Assembly: GCA_900547595.1 (NCBI GenBank)
Contig: URHE01000004.1
Span: forward strand, 1 to 64,000
Direction: 5' to 3'
Source of the DNA: an uncultured Desulfovibrio sp.
GTDB lineage: Bacteria > Desulfobacterota > Desulfovibrionia > Desulfovibrionales > Desulfovibrionaceae
DNA length: 64,000 bases
A program made the translations under genes and the position numbers. Every line of letters starts with the position of its first letter. The stretch's first letter is position 1. Under the pieces are notes generated by a model. The model ran no database searches. It was not told the DNA's origin and saw only the letters and a program-made list of their open reading frames with translations. Of the stretch, positions 16,557-26,715 are shown one piece after another.

Positions 16557-17456
16557 CTACGCGGAATCCTGCGCGTCATGCGTCGTCTCCTCCGGCCAGA
16601 AAAGCCCGGCATCGGGCAGGCCGCGCCCGAGGCGCGCCGCCGAACGTTCCACAAGCGTCCTGATGGCTTCTTTCCCCGCGTCTCCCAGGTTTTCGCTGTA
16701 GGGGGTGACAAAGGTGTCGATATGCGCACGCGTCACGGCATCGTCCAGTTCCTGCGCGTGCGCGCGGATGAAGTCGCGCGGGGCTTCGGGATGCGCCCAG
16801 GCGTGGCGCAGGCTGGCGGCAATGCCCCTCTGTACGGCGAGGGCTGCCGCCGGCGCGAGGCTCCGGCGGGCGGCGATGGCCCCAAGCGGCAGGGGGAGGT
16901 GAAACTCCCCTTCCCACCACTGGCCGAGATCGAGTATCCTGCACAGGCCGTGACGTTCATAGGTGAAGCGGCCCTCGTGGATGATGACCCCGATGTCGGC
17001 CTCGCCGCGGGTCACGGCATCCATGATGTCGCTGAAGAGCAGTTCGCGGCGTTCTCCGCGGAAGCCTCCGTGCAGGTCAAGGAGCAGATTGGCCGTGGTC
17101 ATGAAGCCCGGCACGGCCACGCGCGCCGTGCCCAGCCGCTCCGGCGGCAGGGACGCGCGCGCCACCACCAGGGGGCCGCAGCCCCAGCCCAGGGCGGCGC
17201 CCGATGACAGAAGGGCATAGCCGTCCATGATGCGCGAAACCGCGCCCAGCGAAAGCTTCGTCACATCCAGGCGCCCCTCCACCGCCAGGGCATTCAGCTC
17301 CTCCACATCCGCGAAATGCGGCACAAAGCGGATGTCTCCCGTCCAGGGGGCGGGAGCGGGCACACGCACATGACCTTCAAGAAGAGCATGAAAGATGAAG
17401 GTATCATTGGGGCAGGGTGAAAGCCCGAGAGAAAGGACAAGCTGTTGGGCGGACAT
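16557..17456 (-). CDS. mqnD: 1,4-dihydroxy-6-naphthoate synthase MqnD
   Basis: A 299-aa enzyme of the futalosine route to menaquinone that converts cyclic de-hypoxanthine futalosine to 1,4-dihydroxy-6-naphthoate. It has the periplasmic-binding-protein-like fold of the family: LGLSPCPNDTFIFHALL at the N-terminus, DVTKLSLGAV, GCGPLVVA, and GVIIHEGRFTYE near residue 150. ATG 17456 is chosen because GAGG lies five bases upstream; a GTG six bases earlier overlaps that site. It is divergent from mqnE, with a 138-bp shared intergenic region. Confidence 0.95.
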   Translation of the reverse strand: MSAQQLVLSLGLSPCPNDTFIFHALLEGHVRVPAPAPWTGDIRFVPHFADVEELNALAVEGRLDVTKLSLGAVSRIMDGYALLSSGAALGWGCGPLVVARASLPPERLGTARVAVPGFMTTANLLLDLHGGFRGERRELLFSDIMDAVTRGEADIGVIIHEGRFTYERHGLCRILDLGQWWEGEFHLPLPLGAIAARRSLAPAAALAVQRGIAASLRHAWAHPEAPRDFIRAHAQELDDAVTRAHIDTFVTPYSENLGDAGKEAIRTLVERSAARLGRGLPDAGLFWPEETTHDAQDSA

Positions 17457-17468
17457 TTTCACCTCACG

Positions 17469-17498
17469 TTGACAATGCCGACGGCGCGGCGATATGCT
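17469..17498 (+). promoter_or_regulatory. Sigma70-type promoter of mqnE-mqnC-mqnA
   Basis: TTGACA (17469-17474), an 18-base spacer and TATGCT (17493-17498), about 95 bp before mqnE in the gap divergent from mqnD. Confidence 0.5.
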
Positions 17499-17594
17499 GG
17501 CGGATACTCCCGACTGCCGGACACGCCGGCATCTTCGCCCGCCGGAATCCGCCGGCGCGGGATGCGCGCGTCAGGCGGCCAACAAGGACTTCCC

Positions 17595-18767
17595 ATGCCA
17601 GACGAAGCATATTATGCGTCCCTCGGGCTTTCGTCCATCCTTGACAAGGTGCTTTCCGGGGAACGCCTGACCTTTGAGGACGGGCTTGCCCTGTTTGCCT
17701 GCCCGGACCTCACGGCCGTGGGCGCGCTTGCGGCGCATGCGCGCTTTCGCCGTCATGGCGATGCCGCCTTCTATGTGGTCAACCGTCAGATCAATTATAC
17801 CAATGTCTGCGTCAACGGTTGCCTCTTCTGCGCCTTCAGGCGCGATCATGAAGAGGAGGAAGGGGCCTTTGTCCTGAGCAGGGAGGATATTCTCGCCCGT
17901 CTGGAAGCGGCGCAGTCCGGAACCTTGCGTCTTGATGAAATGCACATGGTGGGGGGCTGCCACCCGCGGCTCGGGCTTGCGTGGTTCGAGGACCTTTTGC
18001 GGACGGTGTCGGACCGCTGGCCCGGGTTGCCGCTCAAGGCGTTTACCCCTGTGGAGATCGCGCATTTCGCCGCGCTTGAAGGGATCAGCACGCTTGAAGT
18101 GCTGCGGCGTCTCAAAGCCTGCGGCCTGCGGATGATGCCCGGCGGCGGCGCGGAAATTTTCGACGAGGGGCTGCGCTCCCGTCTGTGCCCGCACAAGGCC
18201 GATGCCGCCGCGTGGCTGCGCATCTCCGGCGAGGCGCACAGCCTCGGCATCGTGACCAACTGCACCATGCTTTTCGGTCATCTTGAAAGTCACGCCATGC
18301 GTGTGGACCATCTGCTGCGCCTGCGCGCGCAACAGGATGCCAGCGGCGGTTTCACCTGCTTCATTCCGTTGCCCTTTCTCACGGCCAACAACCGCCTTGA
18401 ACTTCCCGAAGACCGCACCGGCCCGGTCCGCGGGCTGGATCAGCTCCGCACCGTGGCCGTCTCCCGCCTTCTCCTCGACAATATCCCGCATATCAAGGCA
18501 TACTGGGTGATGCTCGGCCCCAAACTCGCGCAGACCGCCCTGTGGTACGGCGCGGATGACCTGGACGGCACCATCGTGGAAGAGCGCATCGGCCATATGG
18601 CGGGCGCGGAATCCGCCCAGGGGCTGACCATTCCCGAGCTGGAAACCATGATTCGCGCTTCCGGCTTCCGTCCGGTGCGCCGCAATGCCGTTTTTGAACC
18701 CATGCCGGTGTCCGGGCCGGAAACCACCGCGTGCGGGGCCGCGGAGCTTCGCAAGGAGACATGCTGA
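17595..18767 (+). CDS. mqnE: Aminofutalosine synthase MqnE (radical SAM)
   Basis: A 390-aa radical SAM enzyme that joins 3-[(1-carboxyvinyl)oxy]benzoate and SAM to form aminofutalosine. The 4Fe-4S motif is CVNGCLFC (CX3CX2C) near residue 75, preceded by INYTNV. Other conserved parts are HMVGGCHP, the EIAHFA region and MMPGGGAEIF. ATG 17595 has AAGGA eight bases upstream; a longer open frame upstream is not protein-like. The stop codon overlaps the mqnC start (TGATG), so translation is probably coupled. Confidence 0.95.
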   Translation: MPDEAYYASLGLSSILDKVLSGERLTFEDGLALFACPDLTAVGALAAHARFRRHGDAAFYVVNRQINYTNVCVNGCLFCAFRRDHEEEEGAFVLSREDILARLEAAQSGTLRLDEMHMVGGCHPRLGLAWFEDLLRTVSDRWPGLPLKAFTPVEIAHFAALEGISTLEVLRRLKACGLRMMPGGGAEIFDEGLRSRLCPHKADAAAWLRISGEAHSLGIVTNCTMLFGHLESHAMRVDHLLRLRAQQDASGGFTCFIPLPFLTANNRLELPEDRTGPVRGLDQLRTVAVSRLLLDNIPHIKAYWVMLGPKLAQTALWYGADDLDGTIVEERIGHMAGAESAQGLTIPELETMIRASGFRPVRRNAVFEPMPVSGPETTACGAAELRKETC

Positions 18768-19903
18768 TGGAGTTCGCGCCCGCGCACAGCCCCTTTGATG
18801 AGTGCGGCCCCGATTTTGCGGATGTCGCCACCGCCGCCGGGAAGGCCGCCGCCGGCAAGCGTCTGGACCGCCGGGATGCAGAGGCCCTCTATTTCCGGGC
18901 GAGTCTGCACACCCTCGCGCGGCTGGCGCATGCCGCGCGTCTGCGCCTGCATCCCGAACCGGTGGTGACCTATGTAGGCGACAGAAATATCAATTATTCC
19001 AATATCTGCGTGTGCGGCTGCCGTTTCTGCGCCTTTTTCCGGCCTCCGGAAAGTCCTGAAGGTTACGTCATCAGCCGGGAGGAACTCGCGCGGAAGATCG
19101 AGGAGACCCTGCGCCTCGGCGGCACCCAGATACTGCTACAGGGCGGCCATCATCCCGACCTTCCGCTGGAATGGTACGAGGACCTGCTCCGCTGGATGCG
19201 GGCGACATGGCCCAAACTGCACATCCATGCCTTTTCGCCGCCGGAGATATGGTTCTGGTCGGAAAAGTTCGGCCTTCCCGTGCCCGAGGTCCTCAGGCGG
19301 CTCAGGGACGCGGGGCTGGATTCCCTGCCGGGAGGCGGAGCGGAGGTGCTCCAGAACGACGTGCGCCGCCAGGTTTCGCCCAACAAGTGTTCGGCCGATG
19401 CGTGGCTCTCTGTCATGGAGGCGGCCCATCGCCTCGGCATGAAGACCACGGCCACCATGATGTTCGGCCATGAGGAGGAGCCCCGGCACCGGCTGGATCA
19501 TCTTTTTGCCGTGCGCGCCACCCAGGACCGCACGGGCGGTTTTACGGCCTTCATTCCCTGGACCTTCCAGCCCGCAAATACCCGCATCCGGTGTCAAAGT
19601 CTGCCCGCTCCCGCCTATTTGCGCCTGCTCGCCGTTTCGCGGCTGGTGCTCGACAATGTGCCGAACATCCAGGCTTCATGGGTGACCATGGGGCCCCAGA
19701 TAGCGCAACTTGCGCTGTTTTATGGCGCCAATGACTTCGGTTCGCTCATGATCGAGGAAAACGTGGTGGCGGCTGCCGGCGTTTCCTACCGCATGACGCG
19801 CAGGGAGATCGAGGCCGTCATCCGGACCGCCGGATTCACGCCGGTGCAGCGGACCATGGACTATCGCCCCGTGGAGCCGCATGCGGCGCGCCCCGGAAAC
19901 TGA
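18767..19903 (+). CDS. mqnC: Cyclic dehypoxanthine futalosine synthase MqnC (radical SAM)
   Basis: A 378-aa radical SAM enzyme that cyclises dehypoxanthine futalosine. The cluster motif is CGCRFC, with a first Cys four residues earlier (CVCGCRFC), preceded by NINYSNI. Also seen are LLQGGHHPDLPLEWYEDLL, SLPGGGAEVL and FIPWTFQPANT, typical of MqnC. ATG 18767 is chosen over 18761 because AAGGAG is eight bases from it and only two from the other. It overlaps mqnE and is followed by mqnA after 25 bp. Confidence 0.95.
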   Translation: MEFAPAHSPFDECGPDFADVATAAGKAAAGKRLDRRDAEALYFRASLHTLARLAHAARLRLHPEPVVTYVGDRNINYSNICVCGCRFCAFFRPPESPEGYVISREELARKIEETLRLGGTQILLQGGHHPDLPLEWYEDLLRWMRATWPKLHIHAFSPPEIWFWSEKFGLPVPEVLRRLRDAGLDSLPGGGAEVLQNDVRRQVSPNKCSADAWLSVMEAAHRLGMKTTATMMFGHEEEPRHRLDHLFAVRATQDRTGGFTAFIPWTFQPANTRIRCQSLPAPAYLRLLAVSRLVLDNVPNIQASWVTMGPQIAQLALFYGANDFGSLMIEENVVAAAGVSYRMTRREIEAVIRTAGFTPVQRTMDYRPVEPHAARPGN

Positions 19904-19928
19904 CGTTCCCGCCAGCGAGGTCGTACAC

Positions 19929-20783
19929 ATGCCCGACACTGTCCTGCGCATGGGGCGCATCAGCTATCTCAACGTGCTGCCCATCTATCACCCGCTGGAA
20001 GCGGGCATCCTGCCGCACGATTACGAGCTTGTATCCGGGCCGCCGGCCCTGCTCAACGACATGATGGCCCGGGGCGAACTTCATGTGTCGTCCTGTTCCT
20101 GCTTCGAGTACGCTCGCAGACCTGAGCGCTACTATCTCGTGCGTGATCTTTCCATCGGTTCGCGCGGACCCGTCATGAGCGTCCTGCTGCTGTCGCGTGT
20201 ACCTGTGGAGGAACTCGGCGGTCGTGAACTCCTTATCAGCGGCGAAAGTCATACATCCGTGGCGCTGCTGCGGCTGCTCATGCGTGACAGATATCGGCAG
20301 CGGGTCGGTTATGTGACGGGGCAGGTCTCGGCGGCCCTGCGCTCGGTAACGCCGCCAGTGGCATTCCTCGCCATTGGCGATGAAGCCCTGCGCCTGCGGC
20401 GGCATCCGGAGTATCCGTACCGCGTGGATCTGGCTGAAGCCTGGCGTGAGTGGACGGGGCTGCCCTTTATTTTCGGCCTCTGGGTCGTGAGCCGCGACGC
20501 CGCCGACAGGGGCCTGTTCCGCAGTGATCCGGGCGAACTTTTGCGGCGCGGGCGCGACTGGGGGCTCGCGCACATGGATGTCATCCTTGACCTCACTGGC
20601 CACGGTTGCCCCCTCAGCCGTGAAGACCTGGCACGCTACTATCGTGAAGGTCTGGTTTTCAGCCTTGGCGAGGAAGAACTGCGCGGCTTGCGTCTGTTTT
20701 ATGAAAAGCTCGCCGGCACAGGTCTGATAGCCGCCGTTCCGCGGTTGCGCTTTTTCAAGCTGGAGCGCACCATGCGGGCCTGA
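19929..20783 (+). CDS. mqnA: Chorismate dehydratase MqnA
   Basis: A 284-aa enzyme for the first step of the futalosine pathway, removing water from chorismate. The N-terminal motif is GRISYLNVLPIYHPLE with the catalytic-region Asn; others are GELHVSSCSCFEYA, SIGSRGPVMSVLL and PFIFGLWV. GAGG lies about eight bases before the ATG. With mqnE, mqnC and mqnD this gives four of the five classical steps. No futalosine hydrolase (mqnB) is in the window; that step may be encoded elsewhere. A strong terminator follows at 20865. Confidence 0.95.
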   Translation: MPDTVLRMGRISYLNVLPIYHPLEAGILPHDYELVSGPPALLNDMMARGELHVSSCSCFEYARRPERYYLVRDLSIGSRGPVMSVLLLSRVPVEELGGRELLISGESHTSVALLRLLMRDRYRQRVGYVTGQVSAALRSVTPPVAFLAIGDEALRLRRHPEYPYRVDLAEAWREWTGLPFIFGLWVVSRDAADRGLFRSDPGELLRRGRDWGLAHMDVILDLTGHGCPLSREDLARYYREGLVFSLGEEELRGLRLFYEKLAGTGLIAAVPRLRFFKLERTMRA

Positions 20784-20864
20784 AGTGACAATTATTCCGC
20801 GTTGTTGACCTTTCGGGCGCCCTGTTTCCCTTTCAGGAAATACGCCGTGAGTTGAGGCGGAGAG

Positions 20865-20908
20865 CCCCCGGCATCCAGCTATCGGCGGAATGCCGGGGGC
20901 CTGTTTTC
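20865..20908 (+). terminator. Terminator after mqnA
   Basis: Perfect ten-base arms (CCCCCGGCAT / ATGCCGGGGG) with a 15-base loop, then CCTGTTTTCT. It lies between the convergent mqnA and lipoprotein genes; the T-run favours the plus strand. Confidence 0.8.
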
Positions 20909-20917
20909 TGCGTCAGA

Positions 20918-21760
20918 TCACCGCAGGGCCGAGAGGATGGCGTCGGCCGAAACCTTGCCCAGGGGCTTGCCGTCCACAATGACGGCCGGAAGTCCGCTCA
21001 CGCCGTAGTAGCGGCAAAGCTGTGTGGTCTGGTACATGTTCACGTTGCCCGCGTTGTAGCAGTATCTCGCCACATCCAGCTCGTCCGCTGCGGGGACCGG
21101 GGGGCGCAGCCGGGAAAGATAGCCGTAATGGATGGGATAGTCCGTGGCGTTCGCCGTGGCATCGTACTCGTTTTTGAACGTCCTGACGTTTCCGGCGCGG
21201 CGCTGGGCGGCCTTGACCTCATTCCAGCGGTCGAGGGCGTAGGTGAGATAGGCCATGGCCTGTCCGGGCCGGAACTGCGCGATCCAGATGGCAAGCCCCA
21301 GAAGGTCCGTGCCGTAATTTTCCGTGCTGTTGCCGAAAACGACGATCTTGCATTGCTGCGGTGAAAGGGAGTGGCTGGCCTTGACCACCGCTTTCCAGAC
21401 CTCGGCGCTTCTGGGCGAGGAAAAGTTCAACAGGACAAGTATTTCGTGCGGAGCCGTCCGTTCACCAAAAACCACGGGATAGATCTCGTTGCGCCAGTTC
21501 TTGCGATGGGCCGCTTCACCTTCGATGGTCGGCACCGCGCCCCCAAGGGCGCCCAGCATTTGCTGACCTTCCGCGCTGAGTTCCCGCGTATTGGGCAGCC
21601 TTGTCTGCATATAGGGGTTGAAGGCATTGGCGCCACCGCCTGGGGCGGCGCCCGAAAGCGCCGCCTGTTCCGGAGCCGCGTTGCTTCCTTCCCGGTCGGT
21701 GGCGGCGCATCCCAGAAGCAGAAGCGCCATCATGAGTGTCGGCACAAGTCTTGCGTGCAT
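20918..21760 (-). CDS. Lipoprotein with thioredoxin-like fold lacking CXXC
   Basis: A 280-aa exported protein. The signal peptide ends in the lipobox LLLLGC, so it should be a lipoprotein. The mature N-terminus is Ala/Gly-rich. From about residue 95 it resembles a DsbA-type thioredoxin fold: EILVLLNFSSPRSAEVW occupies the position of the active-site helix, a long helical insert follows, and YYGVSGLPAVIVDG has the cis-Pro loop of such folds. The CXXC is replaced by Ser-Pro-Arg-Ser, so disulfide exchange is unlikely. Cysteines remain elsewhere (QQCKIVV, ARYCYNAG, QLCRYY). ATG 21760 has AGGGAG upstream. It follows cbiK by 23 bp. The function is unknown; a binding or assembly role is an inference. 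Confidence 0.75.
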   Translation of the reverse strand: MHARLVPTLMMALLLLGCAATDREGSNAAPEQAALSGAAPGGGANAFNPYMQTRLPNTRELSAEGQQMLGALGGAVPTIEGEAAHRKNWRNEIYPVVFGERTAPHEILVLLNFSSPRSAEVWKAVVKASHSLSPQQCKIVVFGNSTENYGTDLLGLAIWIAQFRPGQAMAYLTYALDRWNEVKAAQRRAGNVRTFKNEYDATANATDYPIHYGYLSRLRPPVPAADELDVARYCYNAGNVNMYQTTQLCRYYGVSGLPAVIVDGKPLGKVSADAILSALR

Positions 21761-21783
21761 CTTCTCCCTCGTTGCTGAACTGT

Positions 21784-22575
21784 TCACGACATGATGTCGC
21801 CGTCTGTCGCCTCGGCTGCGGCTGTTTCAAGGTGACGCAGCCATATTTCGGCTATGCCCGGATATTCAGCCATGCCCCTGAGCACGGGCAGACACAGACG
21901 GTTTTCTCTCTCGATGCGCGAGCGCCATGATTGCGCGCCCTCTCCGGCCATGTCGCGCAGGGCATGCTGTCCCACCACGGAAAGCAGGGGCATGAGCCAG
22001 ACCCGCGCCGACGAAAGCCGGGGCAAAATATATTCCAGCGCCATGGCGCCGCCCATGGTGCCCACATGGACACGGGCATCCAGTGCCTCAAGTGCCAGCG
22101 CGAGGTCGGCATAGCGGGCCGCGGCCGCATGCCGCGCGCCGTGGCCCATGAGCACCACATCCTCGTCGGGCTGCCGGGCTGAGGGCAAATGCCGCGCCAA
22201 CGCCCGCGCCGCATCCTCCACATCAGACGGTGCGGCCAGGAGCGGCGCGCCCACCCGGCACCGCATGCCGGGCGCCTGATCCGCCTCGGCGGCAGCGGCG
22301 CACACTTCCTCGTGTTCCGCTCCGGCGATGGTTTGCAAGGGTTGCAACGCCACCTGGGTGAAACGTTCAAAACGAAGCCGCCGCAACGCCTTGCGGACGG
22401 AATCACTTTTCTGGCGCGCCCGCGCCAGACGTTCGCGCACCAGAGGCGAGGTGAACGCCCAGCGCACGGACCAGCCCGCGAAACGGGCACGCACCATGCC
22501 GTCAAAAGCCTGCAACGCCTGACGGCCCTGGGGGGTGCCCGCGCCGAACGCCACCAGAAGAATCGCCCTTCTCAT
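21784..22575 (-). CDS. cbiK: Sirohydrochlorin cobaltochelatase CbiK
   Basis: A 263-aa class II chelatase that inserts Co2+ (or Fe2+) into sirohydrochlorin for cobalamin or siroheme synthesis. The N-terminal AILLVAFGAGTPQGRQAL, the VLMGHGARH motif with a metal-binding His near residue 140, and VHVGTMGGAMALEYIL match the CbiK family known from Desulfovibrio and enteric bacteria. No signal peptide is visible, so this looks like the cytoplasmic type. The ribosome site before ATG 22575 is weak. It is followed by the thioredoxin-fold lipoprotein, probably on one transcript. Confidence 0.88.
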   Translation of the reverse strand: MRRAILLVAFGAGTPQGRQALQAFDGMVRARFAGWSVRWAFTSPLVRERLARARQKSDSVRKALRRLRFERFTQVALQPLQTIAGAEHEEVCAAAAEADQAPGMRCRVGAPLLAAPSDVEDAARALARHLPSARQPDEDVVLMGHGARHAAAARYADLALALEALDARVHVGTMGGAMALEYILPRLSSARVWLMPLLSVVGQHALRDMAGEGAQSWRSRIERENRLCLPVLRGMAEYPGIAEIWLRHLETAAAEATDGDIMS

Positions 22576-22676
22576 GCCGTTTCTTTGTACGTCACTTGCC
22601 GGTTGGCCGCAAGCCACGCCGAGCGCCCGGCATGCGCTGGATGGCCGGGATACCCCGGCTGACGCGTCTTTCCGTG

Positions 22677-22705
22677 TTGACCAGCTTTTTCCTTGGCGCT
22701 AGAGT
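22677..22705 (+). promoter_or_regulatory. Sigma70-type promoter of rfbD
   Basis: TTGACC (22677-22682), a 17-base spacer and TAGAGT (22700-22705), about 57 bp before the rfbD start. Confidence 0.5.
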
Positions 22706-22762
22706 CGCGCCAGATACCAGAGGCGTGCAGTGCATGGCCGCGACGGCAGCAGGAGGTCAGGT

Positions 22763-23644
22763 ATGGCGAAGGCATTGGTTCTTGGCGGAACCACCGGCCT
22801 TGTGGGACAGGCTCTGGCGCGGACGCTCGCGGCCGCTGGCTGGGAAACGCGGACGTTCAGCCGCACGGAAGGCAATCTTCTCGATCTGGACTTTCTGCGC
22901 GGACTGCTGGAAGCGAGTGGCGCCGATGTCGTCTTTAACGCGCTTGGCTGGACGCGCGTCGATGCCGCCGAAGAGCATCCCGAGGAGGCCCTGCTCGCCA
23001 ACCGGACGCTTCCGGACGCGCTGGCCCGGACGCTGGCCGCGATGGGCCATGGGCATCTGGTGCATTTCAGCACGGATTTTGTTTTTTCCGGCCCGCATGA
23101 CGGCCCGTGGCGTGAAACGGACACTCCGGCGCCTCTCAGCGTCTATGGGCGCACCAAACTCGCCGGTGAGGAGGCCGTCCTGAATGCCTTGCCGGACAGA
23201 AGCTGCATCGTGCGCACGGCCTGGCTGTTTGGCCCGGGCCGTTCAAATTTCGTGGATGTCATCCTTGAGGCATGCCGCAGGCGCGATACCGTGAGCGTGG
23301 TGCACGATCAGGCAGGCTCGCCCACCTATACGCTGGATCTTGCCCAATGGTGCGAAAAACTTGCGCGGGCGCGGGCCATTGGCATCTGGCACGCTGTCAA
23401 CAGCGGCGTGGCAAGCTGGTGCGAGCTTGCCAGCGAGGCCATTGCCCTCACCTCCGGACCGTGCCGGGTGGAACCCATTCCCGCCGCGGACTGGCCGCAG
23501 GCTGCGCAACGCCCCGCCAATTCGGCGCTGGATAATGGCAAATTGGCGGAATTTCTCGGGGAAAAGCCGCGCCCCTGGCCCAGGGCCCTGCGTGAATATC
23601 TGTTTGGTGAATACCTTCAGGACCGGGGGGGGAACGGGCGTTGA
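22763..23644 (+). CDS. rfbD: dTDP-4-dehydrorhamnose reductase RfbD/RmlD
   Basis: A 293-aa NAD(P)H-dependent reductase for the last step of dTDP-L-rhamnose synthesis, feeding surface polysaccharide. The Rossmann motif is GGTTGLVGQAL at the N-terminus, NALGWTRVDAAEEHPEEA matches the family's NAAAYTxVDxAE region, and the catalytic set appears as STDFVFSG with YGRTK (Tyr and Lys). GGAGG lies seven bases before the ATG. The other rml genes are not nearby. The last bases overlap the TTG start of the following DUF3179 gene. Confidence 0.92.
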   Translation: MAKALVLGGTTGLVGQALARTLAAAGWETRTFSRTEGNLLDLDFLRGLLEASGADVVFNALGWTRVDAAEEHPEEALLANRTLPDALARTLAAMGHGHLVHFSTDFVFSGPHDGPWRETDTPAPLSVYGRTKLAGEEAVLNALPDRSCIVRTAWLFGPGRSNFVDVILEACRRRDTVSVVHDQAGSPTYTLDLAQWCEKLARARAIGIWHAVNSGVASWCELASEAIALTSGPCRVEPIPAADWPQAAQRPANSALDNGKLAEFLGEKPRPWPRALREYLFGEYLQDRGGNGR

Positions 23645-24870
23645 AGCGCTGCATCAGAAACCGCGCTGCCTGCAGCCTGCTCTGCGCCGTGGCCGTTCTG
23701 CTTGTGGCGGCGCGCGGCCCGGCTTTCGCCCGGCCACAAAATCTGGCCCAGCTTGCCGACATCACACGTTATCTTGTTGATGTGCCCATGCCCGGGCCCA
23801 TCACTTCGCTCTACCGGCCAAGATACAATACCGTTGCCGAGGCCGACCTCAAGATGACGCATGACGATGTCGCCTTTGTCGTGATGCTTCCCGGAGGGCC
23901 GCGCATCTATCCGCAGCGGTATCTTGTCTGGCATCAGGTAGTCAATGAACTCATCAATGACCATGCCTATGCCATCACCTATTGCCCCATTACGGGCACG
24001 CTCATGGCATATGATGCCTCCATGCAGGGACTCAACCTCATTTTTGATGTGGAGAGCCACAGCAGTTCGGAGGGGACTTCCGGGTTTCTCTATGACGGCA
24101 ACAGCGTCCTGACGGACCGCAATTCCGGCAGCCTCTGGCTTCAGGAGACCGGCATGGCCTTTGACGGCCAGCTTCTTGGGCGCGGCATGCCGACGCTGCC
24201 GGTTTTCTGGACGACCTGGGGCGCCGCGAGCCGCGTTTTTCCCGACGCGCCGGTGCTCGCCAAACCATACGGCAAGCGTCCTTACGGGCGCGACCCTTAC
24301 GGCAGCTATCTCAAGAAAGACACCTATTATGACAATGACATCCTGGCGTACCAGCCGCGTTGGCTGGACAGGCGCTTTCATCGTAAGACGCCCATGCTCT
24401 GTCTGGAATACGAAAACTTTCTGCTTGCCGTGGATATTGGCTACGTCAAAAAAAAGGGCGCGGTGAATTTTTTTCTCGGCCCCGCGCCGCTGCTGGCCGT
24501 CCATGACAAGCGTCTGGATGTCATACGCATCTACAGCCGCCAGATATGGGCCGATCCTTTCCTCTTTGTGATGCGGGAAGGCAGGCTCATGGACCTCAAT
24601 ACCCGCAGCATCTGGGACACTGCCACCGGCAAGGCCACGGAAGGCAATATGCGCGGCGCTTCCATGAAAGAGTTTTTCGGGGTCTATTCCATGTGGTTCG
24701 CCTGGTACAGCCTCAATCCCGAGACCCTGGTCATCCCCGGCCCCGGTGAAGTTCCGGAGAACCTGCTCTCGCCCGAGGCGCCGGGGGTGGGGGATGCAGC
24801 GCCGGAGAACGAGCCCGGAAAAACGGAACATTCATTGCCCGGGGCGCCTCGTTGGGAACCAGCCCTGTAG
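23641..24870 (+). CDS. DUF3179 domain-containing exported protein
   Basis: A 409-aa protein with a signal sequence (CSLLCAVAVLLVAARG, cleaved near AFA) and the DUF3179 domain: INDHAYAITYCPITGT near residue 115, the LYDGNSVLTDRNSGSLW block and the terminal MWFAWYSLNPET. The family function is not established to my knowledge. The C-terminal 40 residues are Pro/Glu-rich and probably disordered. It starts with TTG at 23641, overlapping the rfbD stop by four bases, so it is likely translated from the same message. Confidence 0.88.
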   Translation: MKRCIRNRAACSLLCAVAVLLVAARGPAFARPQNLAQLADITRYLVDVPMPGPITSLYRPRYNTVAEADLKMTHDDVAFVVMLPGGPRIYPQRYLVWHQVVNELINDHAYAITYCPITGTLMAYDASMQGLNLIFDVESHSSSEGTSGFLYDGNSVLTDRNSGSLWLQETGMAFDGQLLGRGMPTLPVFWTTWGAASRVFPDAPVLAKPYGKRPYGRDPYGSYLKKDTYYDNDILAYQPRWLDRRFHRKTPMLCLEYENFLLAVDIGYVKKKGAVNFFLGPAPLLAVHDKRLDVIRIYSRQIWADPFLFVMREGRLMDLNTRSIWDTATGKATEGNMRGASMKEFFGVYSMWFAWYSLNPETLVIPGPGEVPENLLSPEAPGVGDAAPENEPGKTEHSLPGAPRWEPAL

Positions 24871-24930
24871 GAATGGTGCGCGCGCCGCGCGAAAGGCCCG
24901 ACGGTCGCGCTCCCACAGGGCGGCGAGCGC

Positions 24931-26363
<1,433 letters not shown>

Positions 26364-26377
26364 CTCTTCGGATTCCG

Positions 26378-26422
26378 ATGGGCTGTTCACTCTCGCCGGA
26401 ACGGGAAGGGTGGACAGCCCAT
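26378..26422 (+). terminator. Hairpin after gdhA
   Basis: ATGGGCTGTTCAC pairs with GTGGACAGCCCAT (one mismatch) across a 19-base loop, starting 15 bp after the gdhA stop. There is no T-run, so it may be factor-dependent or a 3'-end stability structure. Confidence 0.5.
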
Positions 26423-26547
26423 TGCCATCTTGTCCCTCCCGCGTGTTGTCAGCAGGAACGGAGCGGCCCCGCCGCCTCCGCGCCAGACCGTTTGAAATTG
26501 CGGCAACATGCCGCCCGCAACCATTCCGACCGGAATCTTGCTGGAAC

Positions 26548-26585
26548 AAAAAGAATGCCAAGGTCTTTTGGACGTTGGCATTCTT
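26548..26585 (-). terminator. Rho-independent terminator of tRNA-Arg
   Basis: On the minus strand after the tRNA, AAGAATGCCAA / TTGGCATTCTT perfect arms with a 13-base loop run directly into TTT. Confidence 0.75.
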
Positions 26586-26600
26586 GACTGTACCCCAATA

Positions 26601-26677
26601 TGGTGCGCCCGGCAGGAATCGAACCTGCGGCCTACAGCTTAGGAGGCTGTCGCTCTATCCGACTGAGCTACGAGCGC
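26601..26677 (-). tRNA. tRNA-Arg(CCT)
   Basis: A 77-nt cloverleaf on the minus strand. Acceptor arms GCGCTCG / CGGGCGC pair with one G-U, the D arm is AGCTCAGTCGGATAGAGC, the anticodon stem ACAGC/GCTGT encloses a loop with CCT, and the T arm is GCAGGTTCGATTCCTGC. CCA is encoded. It has its own promoter and terminator. Confidence 0.97.
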
Positions 26678-26686
26678 GTGAGAGCA

Positions 26687-26715
26687 TTGGTAGGCTGTAA
26701 AGGTACGGCTGTCAA
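26687..26715 (-). promoter_or_regulatory. Sigma70-type promoter of tRNA-Arg
   Basis: On the minus strand TTGACA (26715-26710), a 17-base spacer and TACCAA (26692-26687), ten bases before the tRNA 5' end. Confidence 0.6.

Noticed and set aside
14610..17207. 865-codon open frame on the plus strand
   Set aside because: It overlaps engB in another frame and lies antisense to the MATE and mqnD genes; same low-complexity composition.
22584..22612. TTGCGG-N17-TACAAA promoter-like pair before cbiK
   Set aside because: Transcription would start about two bases before the chosen ATG, leaving no leader; the -35 is weak.
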